From Bryobacterales bacterium (GTDB lineage: Bacteria > Acidobacteriota > Terriglobia > Bryobacterales > Bryobacteraceae): a DNA stretch of 44,234 nucleotides. Position 1 is the first letter of the stretch, and each line of letters begins with the position of its first letter. Below the pieces are notes generated by a model. That model was not told the origin of the DNA and made no database searches. It was given only the letters and a program-made list of their open reading frames with translations. The stretch spans positions 1 to 44,234 of the forward strand of contig DAIDHC010000135.1 in assembly GCA_027452065.1 (NCBI GenBank). Reading direction: 5' to 3'. Shown here piece after piece: positions 31,848 through 40,022 of this stretch. A program made the translations under genes and the position numbers.

Positions 31848-34228
31848 AGAAACTGCTTCTGTTCGGAATACTCGCGGCGATGGGCTCGTTCGCACAGACC
31901 GTCCCTGGCGATAGCACCGTGAAATTCAACGGCAGCGTGGATGCCAGCACGGCCACGTCCTCGACGCCTATCCCGCTGGTGACGTCGCTCCCGCTCACCT
32001 GCTCGGTCGGGAATCAGGTCTTTCTCACCACCGCGACGGCCGGCGCGAACCTATACGGCTGCACGGCTACGAACACATGGACAGCCCAGGGAGCGGCGGG
32101 AACGGGAGTGTCCTCCTTCGATGGCCGCACGGGCGCCGTCCTTCCGGCCACGAACGATTACACCTGCGCACAGGTACTCAACTGCCCGAGCCTTCCGTCG
32201 GCATCGGCTCAGTCCCAGTACCTTCGCATTCAGCCCAACACTGGAAGCACTTCGGTCTACCAGTTCTCCAGCCTCCCGTTCCTCAACGCCAACGACTACA
32301 ACTTCCCTCCCCAGACACCTGGGGGGACACTCACCGCCGGCACTCCGGCGACAATCACCCTGACGCCCGTTCCGAACGGGGTGAGCGGCGCAAACGGTGC
32401 CGCGTGGCTTGAAATCACCGGCGGCACAGGAACCGCAGAGCAGGTCAAGATAACCGGAGGGACCGCCACGTCCGGCGCCTCCAGCGGGACCGTAACGTTC
32501 ACACCAGCCAACTCCCACTCCGGCGCCTGGGCCGTATCCTCGGCCACCGCCGGCGTCCAGGAGTGCATCAACGCGCCGATCGGTCCTCACGCCTGCTGGA
32601 TTCCGCGCGGGTATTACACGTGGTACGCGCCGGTGATTTACAACAACCAGCCCGGAACGACGCAGGCGATCAGCTACGCAGGAGGCCAGGTCAACGGACA
32701 AGGAAACATCATGGGCATCGTCGGGGAAGACCCGAACACCACCTTCATCAATGTCGATTCGAGCTTTCCGATGACGGCTCCCGGCGTGATTTACATGCCG
32801 GGCCACCCGGACACGATTTGTAGCGCGGGCATTGGCGGCGGCTACTTCGCCCCGAATAATACGCCGTGCGTAAGTGGGTTAGTCGCGAACCTCACAATGT
32901 ACCAGCCGCAGCCGAACGTGAGCACGAAAGCCGGGCTCACTCAGTGGCCGCCGATGATTAAGATGGCCGGAACGTACAATTTCGGGAACATCATCGACAA
33001 CATGTACATGGAGGGCTGCTGGGACTGCATCGACACCCACGGAACCGACGTTGGCTGGCTCAGGGTGAATCGAATCCGGATGGAGACCTTCGACAAGGGA
33101 ATCTGGATCGACGGGACGCAGGCGCGTGTCATCATCAACGATTTCGACGTTTCCTACATCTACGGCTACCCGGACAACCCATCGAACATCTTCACCACGC
33201 CCGGCGGCGCGGCGGACGCGGCTACGATCTTCGGCCTCTACATCGGACGTCTGGACGACCTGGAGGCGACGAACATCGGCGTGCTAGGGGCGTCTTGCGC
33301 GAACTTCTACTACGGCACGAGCGGCGCCGCTCACGGCTTCGCTTTCGGCCAGATCAGCCACATGGACTGCGACACCACCATGGGGATGACGATGACCTCC
33401 GGGGACCTCCGCTGCACCGGGTGCTTCTTCTCGATGGACGGCCGCACCAGCGCCATGGCGATAAATCAGAACGGAACCACGACTGGCAACAGCATTCTCC
33501 AATGTACGGACTGCCGTGTTAATTCCTTCGGCGGAAGCACCACCATCCCGATCACGGTGAGCAGTTCGGGCGGCCCGGTGAATTTCCATCTCAACGGAGC
33601 GAACATCGACACCAACGGAACGGATGTCACGTCGATCAGCCTTACCGGAAACAGCACTTACACACTTAACGCCGTCGCCAGTGACATCATATTCCGCAAA
33701 AACGCCGGGAACGCCTATGTCAATGTACCGATGGTGGTCACGCAGGTGCAAGGCGCGGTCTCGAATGTGAGCATCACAAACCCGCCCACAAATGGGGCAA
33801 GCTGGATAAACGTTGGCGGCAACAGCGGAACGAACGCCGACTTTTTCGTGACCGGATCGCAGCCACAGGGATGGATTCAGCAGTTGAATTTCAAATGGGT
33901 CGCGCTGTCGCTCCTCAACGGCTGGACGTCGGGCGCGAGTCTTGGATACCAGTCGCCGGCGGCATGGCGAGACGGCGAAGGGATCGTTCACTTACGCGGA
34001 GTCCTCCAGCAGGGGACGGACTCTTACGGAACAAACATCGCACAGCTTCCGGGCAATACGTGGCCATTCGGCGCTCTCAAGGTGGCGGTCCCGAACAATG
34101 TCTCCGGCACAACCCCGAACCTCTGCTACGTGGACATTCTGCCCACCGGATACATGAATCTTTCCTCTTCCGGGTGCGGGTCTTCGTATATCTCGCTTGA
34201 CGGAATTACTTTCATCGGAGGGAACTGA
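31844..34228 (+). CDS. Exported beta-helix tailspike-like protein
   Basis: Protein of 794 residues from GTG 31844 (GTGA overlap). Signal peptide MKKLLLFGILAAMGSFAQ. Residues about 90-110 hold the tail-fibre motif S-S-F-D-G-R-T-G-A-V. From about residue 240 a long right-handed beta-helix is suggested (WIPRGYYTWYAPVIYNNQPG, NIMGIVGEDPNTTFINVDSSF, and repeated short strands to about 640), as in tailspike depolymerases and pectate-lyase folds. The last 110 residues (W-V-A-L-S-L-L-N-G-W ... IVHLRGVLQQGT ... YISLDGITFIGGN) resemble a receptor-binding tip domain. Many Cys pairs. Its likely action is on the host surface glycan. Confidence 0.75.
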   Translation: MKKLLLFGILAAMGSFAQTVPGDSTVKFNGSVDASTATSSTPIPLVTSLPLTCSVGNQVFLTTATAGANLYGCTATNTWTAQGAAGTGVSSFDGRTGAVLPATNDYTCAQVLNCPSLPSASAQSQYLRIQPNTGSTSVYQFSSLPFLNANDYNFPPQTPGGTLTAGTPATITLTPVPNGVSGANGAAWLEITGGTGTAEQVKITGGTATSGASSGTVTFTPANSHSGAWAVSSATAGVQECINAPIGPHACWIPRGYYTWYAPVIYNNQPGTTQAISYAGGQVNGQGNIMGIVGEDPNTTFINVDSSFPMTAPGVIYMPGHPDTICSAGIGGGYFAPNNTPCVSGLVANLTMYQPQPNVSTKAGLTQWPPMIKMAGTYNFGNIIDNMYMEGCWDCIDTHGTDVGWLRVNRIRMETFDKGIWIDGTQARVIINDFDVSYIYGYPDNPSNIFTTPGGAADAATIFGLYIGRLDDLEATNIGVLGASCANFYYGTSGAAHGFAFGQISHMDCDTTMGMTMTSGDLRCTGCFFSMDGRTSAMAINQNGTTTGNSILQCTDCRVNSFGGSTTIPITVSSSGGPVNFHLNGANIDTNGTDVTSISLTGNSTYTLNAVASDIIFRKNAGNAYVNVPMVVTQVQGAVSNVSITNPPTNGASWINVGGNSGTNADFFVTGSQPQGWIQQLNFKWVALSLLNGWTSGASLGYQSPAAWRDGEGIVHLRGVLQQGTDSYGTNIAQLPGNTWPFGALKVAVPNNVSGTTPNLCYVDILPTGYMNLSSSGCGSSYISLDGITFIGGN

Positions 34229-34229
34229 G

Positions 34230-34991
34230 ATGCTCGGCCACTCCAAGACTGGGCGGCGCTACGACTGGCGGCGGCAACTGCCGGATTTCCGAGACCGTAC
34301 CGCCAACCTGCCGGTGGTCCAAGGCGTGCCTCCGGCCTCGGATCTGCGCTCCGGCTTCGGGCCGGTTTACGACCAGGGCGACATCGGCTCATGCACCGCC
34401 AACGCGCTGTGCGGACTGATCGGCTTCGTCGAGCGCAAATTCCCGCTGGCCGCCGGTTACGTGGACCCGTCCCGCATGTACCAGTACTGGCAAGAGCGCG
34501 TCATCGACGGCGATCCGCAGCAGGACGCCGGCTCATCGCTCCGGACGGCGTGCAGAGCGGCGGCGCAAGGGTATTGCCCGGAGGCGTTGTGGCCTTACCG
34601 CGGCGACTTGCTTTTCCAGTCTCCGTCGAGCCGTGCCGTGGGCGCCGCCGGCAGCCACCGCGTCACCGCATACCTGAGAATTCCCCAGACGATCGAAGCG
34701 CTCACCGCGTCCCTTCACGTCGGCAATCCGGTCGCTTTCGGCTTCAGCGTCTTTTCGGAGTTCGAGTCGCCACAGGTCGCCGCGTCGGGCATTGTCCCGA
34801 TGCCCCAGGCCTCCGAACAGATGATCGGCGGCCACGCGGTCGTTCTATGCGGCTATGACGGAAAATCGTTCATAGTCCGCAACTCCTGGGGCTCCGCATG
34901 GGGCCGGGATGGCTATTTCCTGATGCCGGCGGAGTACGTGCTGAACCCCGGACTGGCGTCCGATTTCTGGACGGTGACCAAGGAGATCTGA
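34230..34991 (+). CDS. C1A papain-like cysteine peptidase
   Basis: Start ATG 34230 (MLGHSKTGRRYDW) has a GGAGG site; the upstream in-frame part overlaps the tailspike gene. The 253-residue protein has the papain catalytic set: Gln49 and Cys55 in YDQGDIGSCTAN, His202 in GGHAVVLCGYD, and Asn218 in VRNSWGSAWGRDGYF. The Gln-Cys (6) and His-Asn (16) spacings equal those of papain. No signal peptide and almost no propeptide (about 45 residues). Papain-type enzymes are uncommon in phages. Possible roles are cleaving host protein, processing virion proteins, or cutting peptidoglycan peptides during lysis. Confidence 0.85.
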   Translation: MLGHSKTGRRYDWRRQLPDFRDRTANLPVVQGVPPASDLRSGFGPVYDQGDIGSCTANALCGLIGFVERKFPLAAGYVDPSRMYQYWQERVIDGDPQQDAGSSLRTACRAAAQGYCPEALWPYRGDLLFQSPSSRAVGAAGSHRVTAYLRIPQTIEALTASLHVGNPVAFGFSVFSEFESPQVAASGIVPMPQASEQMIGGHAVVLCGYDGKSFIVRNSWGSAWGRDGYFLMPAEYVLNPGLASDFWTVTKEI

Positions 34992-35528
34992 ATGTTCCTC
35001 GCGTTCAAGCGGCCCGAGACGTTGTGGGAGTACGCTATTGCGATCTGGACGCAGGGGCCGTTCTGCCACTGCGCTCTCGTTTTCGGCGATTCCCTCGCTG
35101 CACGCGCCGGCGCCTCTCTGCCGTTCGTCACTGCCACCCCGAAAGACGGCGTGTGCATGGGCACCGCGCATTACACCTCGAAAATCTGGACGCTGGTACA
35201 AATCGCCGTACCGCGGTTGGCGAACGATCCAGGGGCGATGGCGGCGGCGCAGGCCGAATGCCTACGCGCGGCAGAGTTGGACGTGCGAACCGGCTACCGT
35301 TACGACTGGCTCGGCATCCTCGGCTTCGTGCTGCCCTGGGGCGAGCATGAAGACGCTGACCGTTTCTGCTCGGAAGAGTGTGTCCGGGTTCTCCAGAGCA
35401 TTGGTATACTGAAGCGGTACAAGGCCTGGACGATGAGCCCGAACAGCCTCTACCGCGTCCTGAAGCAATATCTGAAGGCGCCCGGAACCAGCGTCCCGCT
35501 GCCAGGCGAAAAGGTGTCAACACGATGA
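34992..35528 (+). CDS. Permuted NlpC/P60 (YiiX-like) cysteine peptidase
   Basis: Protein of 178 residues with an AAGGAG site. The permuted papain-like order is visible: catalytic His26 in GPFCHCALVFG, then YDWLGILGF (104-112) and catalytic Cys126 in RFCSEECVRVL. Members act as lipases, amidases or peptidases on the cell envelope. In this phage it is the best candidate for an endolysin-like enzyme together with the papain-like protein next to it. No signal peptide, so it would need a holin. The stop overlaps the next ATG (ATGA). Confidence 0.75.
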   Translation: MFLAFKRPETLWEYAIAIWTQGPFCHCALVFGDSLAARAGASLPFVTATPKDGVCMGTAHYTSKIWTLVQIAVPRLANDPGAMAAAQAECLRAAELDVRTGYRYDWLGILGFVLPWGEHEDADRFCSEECVRVLQSIGILKRYKAWTMSPNSLYRVLKQYLKAPGTSVPLPGEKVSTR

Positions 35529-35989
35529 AATTTTCCTACGCGATCCGCGCCGCCGTCCTGGCAGGCGCAATTTACGCCGTCTTCGCGGCAGCCCAGACCA
35601 AGGTTGCGCTGCCCCAGCTCGCCGGCTCGCCGCCGTCGCAGGGAATCATGGTTCTCTGCCTTCCCGCCGCGGGAGCGATCGCATGGTGCCCGATGACGGG
35701 AGCAAGTGTCAGCACGTCCGGCTCGGTGACGACCATCTCGATCCCATCGGCCCAGCAGCCTACCTCCATGCAGGCGGTCGCCATGACGCGCCAAACGGAT
35801 GGTTCCTACCTTGCGCCAGCGTACCCTGTGAGCGGGCAGCCTTCCGGCTTCCTCGTTATCCGGAACGGAGTGGTTCAGCAGCAGACGGCGGATTATTTGA
35901 TCGACACCGCGAATCCCATGCACGTGCTGCCTGCGGGAACCTGGAACGCCTCGGACACCGTTCTGGCCTTCGAGTGGTACCCGTTCTAA
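35525..35989 (+). CDS. Exported small tail-like protein
   Basis: Protein of 154 residues from ATG 35525. The signal peptide is MKFSYAIRAAVLAGAIYAVFAAAQ. Two cysteines (LCLPAAGAIAWC) follow. The C-terminal half, FLVIRNGVVQQQTADYLID to DTVLAFEWYPF, matches a short module common at the end of phage tail and fibre proteins. It is the last late gene. Its stop overlaps the last codon of the convergent primase gene, with no terminator between them. Confidence 0.7.
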   Translation: MKFSYAIRAAVLAGAIYAVFAAAQTKVALPQLAGSPPSQGIMVLCLPAAGAIAWCPMTGASVSTSGSVTTISIPSAQQPTSMQAVAMTRQTDGSYLAPAYPVSGQPSGFLVIRNGVVQQQTADYLIDTANPMHVLPAGTWNASDTVLAFEWYPF

Positions 35990-36558
35990 ACCGCCCCGGC
36001 CTCGATCATCGCTACCAGCGCCTCGGCGGCTCTTTCGCCGTTATCGCCCTCCCGCAGCAGCCGCTTGAGCCGCTCCCGTGCGGAGAGGAACCTGACGTAG
36101 CGGCGGTGGTCATCGTGGGTGGCGTAGTCCCTCCAGCACTCGGCGCGCTCCTGGTAGGTCAGATCAGCCAGCAACCCCGGCGAGCCCCTCGCGATGTGCC
36201 CGGCGAACCAAAATTGAACCTCCTCAGCCGGATAGGAGCGCCAGGATGGCCGTTTTTGAGCCACGGGCGCGCCAGGGTCGATTCCGGCCATCTCCGCGGC
36301 TACTTTTACCGCCTCGGCGAATCGAAGGCCCTGGGCGCGCTGTAGCCACGCAATCAGGTCGCCTCCGGCCTGGCAGCCAAAGCAGAAGTAATGATCGCGC
36401 CAGATGGTGAGGCTGGGCGTCTTTTCCTCATGCCACAGGCACCGCATCTTGACCGGCAGATCGGACCCGCGCTTCGGAGCACTCCCGAGGGCGATATAGC
36501 GGAGGTCAATCGCCGCCTTGACGCGGTCGAGGTTGTCGCGGTCTAGAAAGCTATTCAC
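35986..36558 (-). CDS. CHC2-type primase zinc-finger protein without Toprim
   Basis: Protein of 190 residues. The zinc motif is C40-x2-H43 ... C59-x2-C62 in RCLWHEEKTPSLTIWRDHYFCFGCQAGG, identical in layout to DnaG-type primase zinc domains. The rest is helical and contains no Toprim or RNA polymerase core. It likely recognises template or works with the VirE/D5-type protein in the same unit. The start overlaps the preceding small membrane gene as ATGA. The gene ends convergently with the late operon. Confidence 0.85.
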   Translation of the reverse strand: MNSFLDRDNLDRVKAAIDLRYIALGSAPKRGSDLPVKMRCLWHEEKTPSLTIWRDHYFCFGCQAGGDLIAWLQRAQGLRFAEAVKVAAEMAGIDPGAPVAQKRPSWRSYPAEEVQFWFAGHIARGSPGLLADLTYQERAECWRDYATHDDHRRYVRFLSARERLKRLLREGDNGERAAEALVAMIEAGAV

Positions 36559-36707
36559 GGTGCCTGGAAGGGGGTAAGCGGAAAAACGGAGTCGTTATAC
36601 CAAATCCTGTAAAAAACCCAGCCGAGAAACACCGGTATTAAGACGAATATCGCCACCAGCACGGAGAGCGCCACTCGTACTATCTTCATGATCCTATGGC
36701 GGATCAT
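36555..36707 (-). CDS. Small membrane protein (50 residues)
   Basis: I choose ATG 36707 (MIRHRIMKIVRVALSVL) because it overlaps the previous stop as ATGA; the longer open frame upstream is a shadow. One strong hydrophobic helix (about 9-33, IVRVALSVLVAIFVLIPVFLGWVFY) is followed by WYNDSVFPLTPFQAP. Early expression next to the primase suggests a host takeover or superinfection function; unknown. Confidence 0.6.
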   Translation of the reverse strand: MIRHRIMKIVRVALSVLVAIFVLIPVFLGWVFYRIWYNDSVFPLTPFQAP

Positions 36708-36829
36708 ATTGCGTTCCAAATCACGAGCCCCAAGGCCAGGACTCCCATTGCTATGAGCCATGTGCTGGGTTCCGAGAGCAGCCACCATGCCGAGTCCGGG
36801 AAATCGTCTTTATCGTGTTGATTATTCAT
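36704..36829 (-). CDS. Small membrane protein (41 residues)
   Basis: ATG 36829 (MNNQHDKDDFPDSAWW) has GGAG five to eight bases upstream, inside the end of the methylase gene. An acidic N-terminus precedes one hydrophobic helix (about 22-39, STWLIAMGVLALGLVIW). It ends in an ATGA overlap with the next membrane gene. It is too short to assign to a family. Confidence 0.6.
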   Translation of the reverse strand: MNNQHDKDDFPDSAWWLLSEPSTWLIAMGVLALGLVIWNAI

Positions 36830-37922
36830 GGGCTCCTTTCTGTAGTGTCAACCGCGCATTCGTATCGCCGAACAACGTCCGCTGCCTACCGCTCAGGCAG
36901 TGCGGGCTGAACCAGATGCGTTCACGGGCGGCGTTCTCGCGCCCCCTCCCGGTGCCCTGGTTTCCGTAACCTCCGTGCGCTTTCCATGCAACGCACTCCC
37001 ATGACTCCGGCATTTCGTGCTCCCCGTCGTACCCGCAGAGAGCGATGCGTAGGAGCGGGTTGTCTCCGTTCTCAATTGCCCACTCGCGCACTTCGTGGGC
37101 AACGCTGGCGCTGTCTTCCGAATAGATACCTGGCTCACGGTCTGCTTCGGCTGCATAAGGAGGGTCTAGGAAGACGCCCGTGACCCCATGTTTGAACGTC
37201 ACAAACGGCCCGCAAACCCGCGCCCAATCTCCGCAGCACACGCGGACTCGCCGCAGCCTTGCGGCCAATCCCGAGAAGTACTGCCGGAGATGTTCCTCAA
37301 TCCCGGCGTTGCCGAGGTGCGGGAGCTGTCGATGCACTCCCTTTCCGGCGCTGCCGAGGTGCGGGGCCTTTCCTCCGCGTTCCACATCCTTGATATTAAT
37401 TCCGCCTCCGGAATTCTCGCCGCCTCGCCCGTTCCATTCTCCGCTGCACCACCCATCCCCGATCCATTGGCTTATCCCCCATAGCCACCATCCCGCAATG
37501 CGCAGGTTGTAGTACGACGGATCGCATTTCAACCTGTCGCGCAATTCCTCTCTCCGGCCCTTCGTGACAAGCCATTTGTGCCTCGCCTCCAGGTCGCATT
37601 CGTTCACGGGCCAGTCGCACTCGCGGGCCAACGATGCCGGATCCTCCTTCAAGGCCCTCCACAAGTTAGCCACGTAGCAGTCCTTGTCATTCACCGTCTC
37701 GGTCCCCGGCGCGTGCGGGCGCCCCAGGAGCACCGCGCCGCTCCCAAAAAACGGCTCGACGTAGTTCGGCACGTCACCGAAGCGCTCCCAGACCAGCGGC
37801 GCGACTCTGGACTTTCCGCCGAACCACGGAAAGGGGGCGCGCAGATCCGGCGCTGATGTTGTTGTGTTCATTCCTGCGTCAATCTCCAAAATCTCCTCCA
37901 TCACCCAGTCCGAAATCGCCAT
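36822..37922 (-). CDS. D12-class (Dam-like) DNA adenine methyltransferase
   Basis: Protein of 366 residues; the start at ATG 37922 has a GGAGGG site eight bases upstream (ATG 37871 is an alternative). Motifs: PFPWFGGKSR (31-39), AdoMet loop EPFFGSGAVLL (56-66) and catalytic FLDPPYA about two-thirds along. It methylates adenine N6, probably at a short sequence I cannot determine. Between the motifs is a Gly-rich insert with a repeated PHLG-x-AG motif. In phages such enzymes protect DNA from restriction or mark it for replication. Encoded between the helicase and small membrane genes. Confidence 0.9.
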   Translation of the reverse strand: MAISDWVMEEILEIDAGMNTTTSAPDLRAPFPWFGGKSRVAPLVWERFGDVPNYVEPFFGSGAVLLGRPHAPGTETVNDKDCYVANLWRALKEDPASLARECDWPVNECDLEARHKWLVTKGRREELRDRLKCDPSYYNLRIAGWWLWGISQWIGDGWCSGEWNGRGGENSGGGINIKDVERGGKAPHLGSAGKGVHRQLPHLGNAGIEEHLRQYFSGLAARLRRVRVCCGDWARVCGPFVTFKHGVTGVFLDPPYAAEADREPGIYSEDSASVAHEVREWAIENGDNPLLRIALCGYDGEHEMPESWECVAWKAHGGYGNQGTGRGRENAARERIWFSPHCLSGRQRTLFGDTNARLTLQKGAHE

Positions 37923-37961
37923 CCGCGGGCCCTCCTGCTCGGGATGCCCGGCTAGCAGGAC

Positions 37962-37980
37962 GTCGCGCGCCTAGCGCGAC
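37962..37980 (-). other. GC-rich hairpin between helicase and methylase genes
   Basis: GTCGCGC and GCGCGAC form a perfect 7-bp stem with a 5-base loop. No T run follows on either strand, so it is not a standard terminator. It lies in the 82-base gap (37923-38004), the only notable gap in the early unit, and may adjust expression of the methylase. Confidence 0.45.
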
Positions 37981-38004
37981 TCAGCAAGAATCCCCTGTTC
38001 GGTT

Positions 38005-39435
38005 TCACGCGCCATCGTACTTGTCCGCCATGCGCCGCCATTCGTACCCTTCCCTCGTTTTGGCGTGGACGTACCCGCAATGCCGCATCACGCGGCCCAC
38101 CCTCACTTTATCGTTCTGCGTCCACGTGCCCTTCGGCTTTTCGATGACCTGGTGCAGAATTTCCTCCGTCGTAGGATAGAATCGCCCGAACTCGCGGCGC
38201 TTATCGAGCCATGCGGCGATGACTGGCTCCCATACGTCCGAAGCGAACCGGGACTGCTGTTCGCGCTTGACCGTCTCCAGAACCTCCTTCGTGATGTGCC
38301 AGGCGCTCCCCGCCCGGTAGCGGTCCACGGCCTCGGCCCATATCTGATCCCGGTCCCGGCGCAGCCCCGGAACGTCGATGTACCGGCACACGACAGGCCA
38401 GAATCTCCGGCCCCCAGCTTCATCCTCATGCTCGAAGGGGCGGTCAACCGTCATCGCGAAAATGTTCTGGCGCTGGCGGTCGCCGGGGCGTATCTCGAAC
38501 GGGTCCCGGTACCGGTCCTGCGCGTCAGAAAGAAAACTCTTGAACCGCGCCATCGAGGTGCGCCGCAACGTCTCGGCCTCGTTCAGTTCCACGATCCACT
38601 TTCCGCGAAGGTTGCGCAGCGTGTCGGTGTGCTCGGCGCTTGCGCTCTCCGAGTGGTACCATTGGCCTCCCAGAACCTCCAGCGCCGTGGTTTTTCCGAT
38701 GCCGCCGGCGCCCTCCATCACCAGGCAATGGTCGGCCTTGCAGCCGGGCTGGAAGATCCGCGCCACGCCGGAAATCAGCCATCGAGCGCAGACCGCCCCC
38801 GAATACACCGAATCATCGCACCCCAGGTACCGGAGGCCGAACGTGTCGAGCCGTGGCTCCCCATCCCACTTCAAGCCAGCGAGGTACTCCCGGACGGGGT
38901 GATATGACCGTTTGGCCGCCGCCGCCGTCAGGCCGTCCCTGGCGATGATCTTGTTCACATACAGACCGTGCTGCTGGAACCACGCCGTCAGGTAGAGATC
39001 GTCGATGTCCCTCCATTTGCGGGGCGGCCGGCCCAGTGGGTCCACGACAGCCACCACCACCTCCTCGGCAAACTCATCGTATCGGAGCGCTTCTCTCCAG
39101 TGCGGGTGAGCGGCCAGAGCCCGCATCACGTTGTCCATCGTGGGCCGCGGCGTTCCGCTTTGTGTCCGGTCCAAGACGCTCCTCCAGTCCCCATCTCCAT
39201 TCTGTGCGGCGGGAGCCAGCGCCTCCCGCCGCACCGCGTTCAGACAAGATTTCCATTCCGAAATCCGCAGACCCGGGAGACGCCGGATCGCGTTGGTCAG
39301 CGAAACGAGATCGACCTGGTCAAGCTCGGCGGCCTGCATCAGAAAAGGTCGCGCAAGAACCGGCTCAGGATCGGCGCAGCGCTCAGCCGCGCGAACGGCA
39401 TCGAGCATCCCCGAAAGGCCGTCTTGGTTTTCCAC
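38005..39435 (-). CDS. VirE/D5-type P-loop helicase (primase-helicase)
   Basis: Protein of 476 residues from GTG 39435. Walker A is EGAGGIGKTT (G242-T249) in LVMEGAGGIGKTTALEVLGG; Walker B is KWIVELNEAE (279-288). NIFAMTVDRPFEHEDEAGGRRFWPV matches the sensor and arginine region of the VirE family (phage DUF5906/D5-like). The N-terminal 180 residues may hold a winged or linker region. It should unwind the origin or the fork, with the zinc-finger protein acting as primase partner. The DNA at its start contains a DnaA-like TTTTCCACA (39428-39436). Confidence 0.85.
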   Translation of the reverse strand: MENQDGLSGMLDAVRAAERCADPEPVLARPFLMQAAELDQVDLVSLTNAIRRLPGLRISEWKSCLNAVRREALAPAAQNGDGDWRSVLDRTQSGTPRPTMDNVMRALAAHPHWREALRYDEFAEEVVVAVVDPLGRPPRKWRDIDDLYLTAWFQQHGLYVNKIIARDGLTAAAAKRSYHPVREYLAGLKWDGEPRLDTFGLRYLGCDDSVYSGAVCARWLISGVARIFQPGCKADHCLVMEGAGGIGKTTALEVLGGQWYHSESASAEHTDTLRNLRGKWIVELNEAETLRRTSMARFKSFLSDAQDRYRDPFEIRPGDRQRQNIFAMTVDRPFEHEDEAGGRRFWPVVCRYIDVPGLRRDRDQIWAEAVDRYRAGSAWHITKEVLETVKREQQSRFASDVWEPVIAAWLDKRREFGRFYPTTEEILHQVIEKPKGTWTQNDKVRVGRVMRHCGYVHAKTREGYEWRRMADKYDGA

Positions 39436-39444
39436 AGATGGTTA

Positions 39445-39786
39445 CTATTCCGCCTTCCCGTAGATCCCGTAAGCGGCAAGTGACTGCGTCACGTCCTCCA
39501 CGCACATGGCGACAAAAGCGATGCCGCCATGTGCGTGGATCATGCTCAACCACGCCATTTGCCGCGCGGTCAGGGCGTCATTATCGGCCTTTACCTCGAT
39601 CTCTATCCGGCGCCCATCCGGGCCGGCGATGCCGCTGAGGTCGGCTTGCCCGATGACGCCGGCCTGGACGAAGCTTCCGCTCTCGACGCGCCCCCGAAGC
39701 GGCTTGTTTCGCCACAAACGGAGATGCGGAAAGTGCTCGGCCACCAGCAGCAGGATGGCGTCTTCGATCTTGCGCGCGGGCGTCAT
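39445..39786 (-). CDS. VRR-NUC domain nuclease
   Basis: Protein of 113 residues that is almost only a VRR-NUC domain, a PD-(D/E)XK fold. The active site is visible: G-Q-A-D-L-S-G-I (Asp49), R-I-E-I-E-V-K (Glu64, Lys66) and T-A-R-Q (Gln76). Stand-alone phage VRR-NUC proteins are thought to cut branched DNA such as junctions or forks. It would resolve recombination intermediates made by the exonuclease and annealase. The start overlaps the upstream stop (ATGA). Confidence 0.9.
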   Translation of the reverse strand: MTPARKIEDAILLLVAEHFPHLRLWRNKPLRGRVESGSFVQAGVIGQADLSGIAGPDGRRIEIEVKADNDALTARQMAWLSMIHAHGGIAFVAMCVEDVTQSLAAYGIYGKAE

Positions 39787-40022
39787 GACTGCCTCCGCGC
39801 GCGGATTCGGTCAAGAATCTCATCGACGTACCGGGAGCGCGCCGGGTCAATTTCGCCTTCGTTAATCCCCAGTCGCTCCAGACGCTTTGAAAGACCGGTC
39901 GTGAACAGATCGCTCGCGATCAGAGGCGGCGAGTCCTGCTCCTTCGGACGCCCACGTTTTCTTCGGCCAGATTCCGAATGTGAGATGGAATCGAACCGCT
40001 GCCCACCCTGGTTTGTATCCAT
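39783..40022 (-). CDS. Small AT-hook-like protein
   Basis: Protein of 79 residues, MDTNQGGQRFDSISHSES. ATG 40022 has an AGGGAAGG site upstream. K-R-G-R-P-K (23-28) is an AT-hook core, which binds the minor groove of AT-rich DNA. The rest is a charged helix (EIDPARSRYVDEILDRIRARR). It overlaps the end of the SF2 helicase gene by 161 bases in another frame, an unusually long overlap. The AT-rich region at 3.0-3.5 kb is a conceivable target. Confidence 0.6.
   Translation of the reverse strand: MDTNQGGQRFDSISHSESGRRKRGRPKEQDSPPLIASDLFTTGLSKRLERLGINEGEIDPARSRYVDEILDRIRARRQS

Noticed and set aside
29940-34228. Diversity-generating retroelement, as in BPP-1
   Set aside because: No reverse transcriptase and no template/variable repeat pair with adenine substitutions was seen; the fibre repeat differs by synonymous transitions only.
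36841-36851. TTGACACTAC identical to the -35 region at 1904-1913
   Set aside because: It lies in codons of the methylase end (A-L-T-L-Q) and has no -10 box at a proper distance; probably chance.
37971-38015. 14-residue frame MARETEQGILAESR in the helicase-methylase gap
   Set aside because: Too short to support without translation data; overlaps the helicase end.
39428-39436. DnaA-like TTTTCCACA at the VirE-type gene start
   Set aside because: A single box in coding sequence with no repeats or AT-rich region around it.
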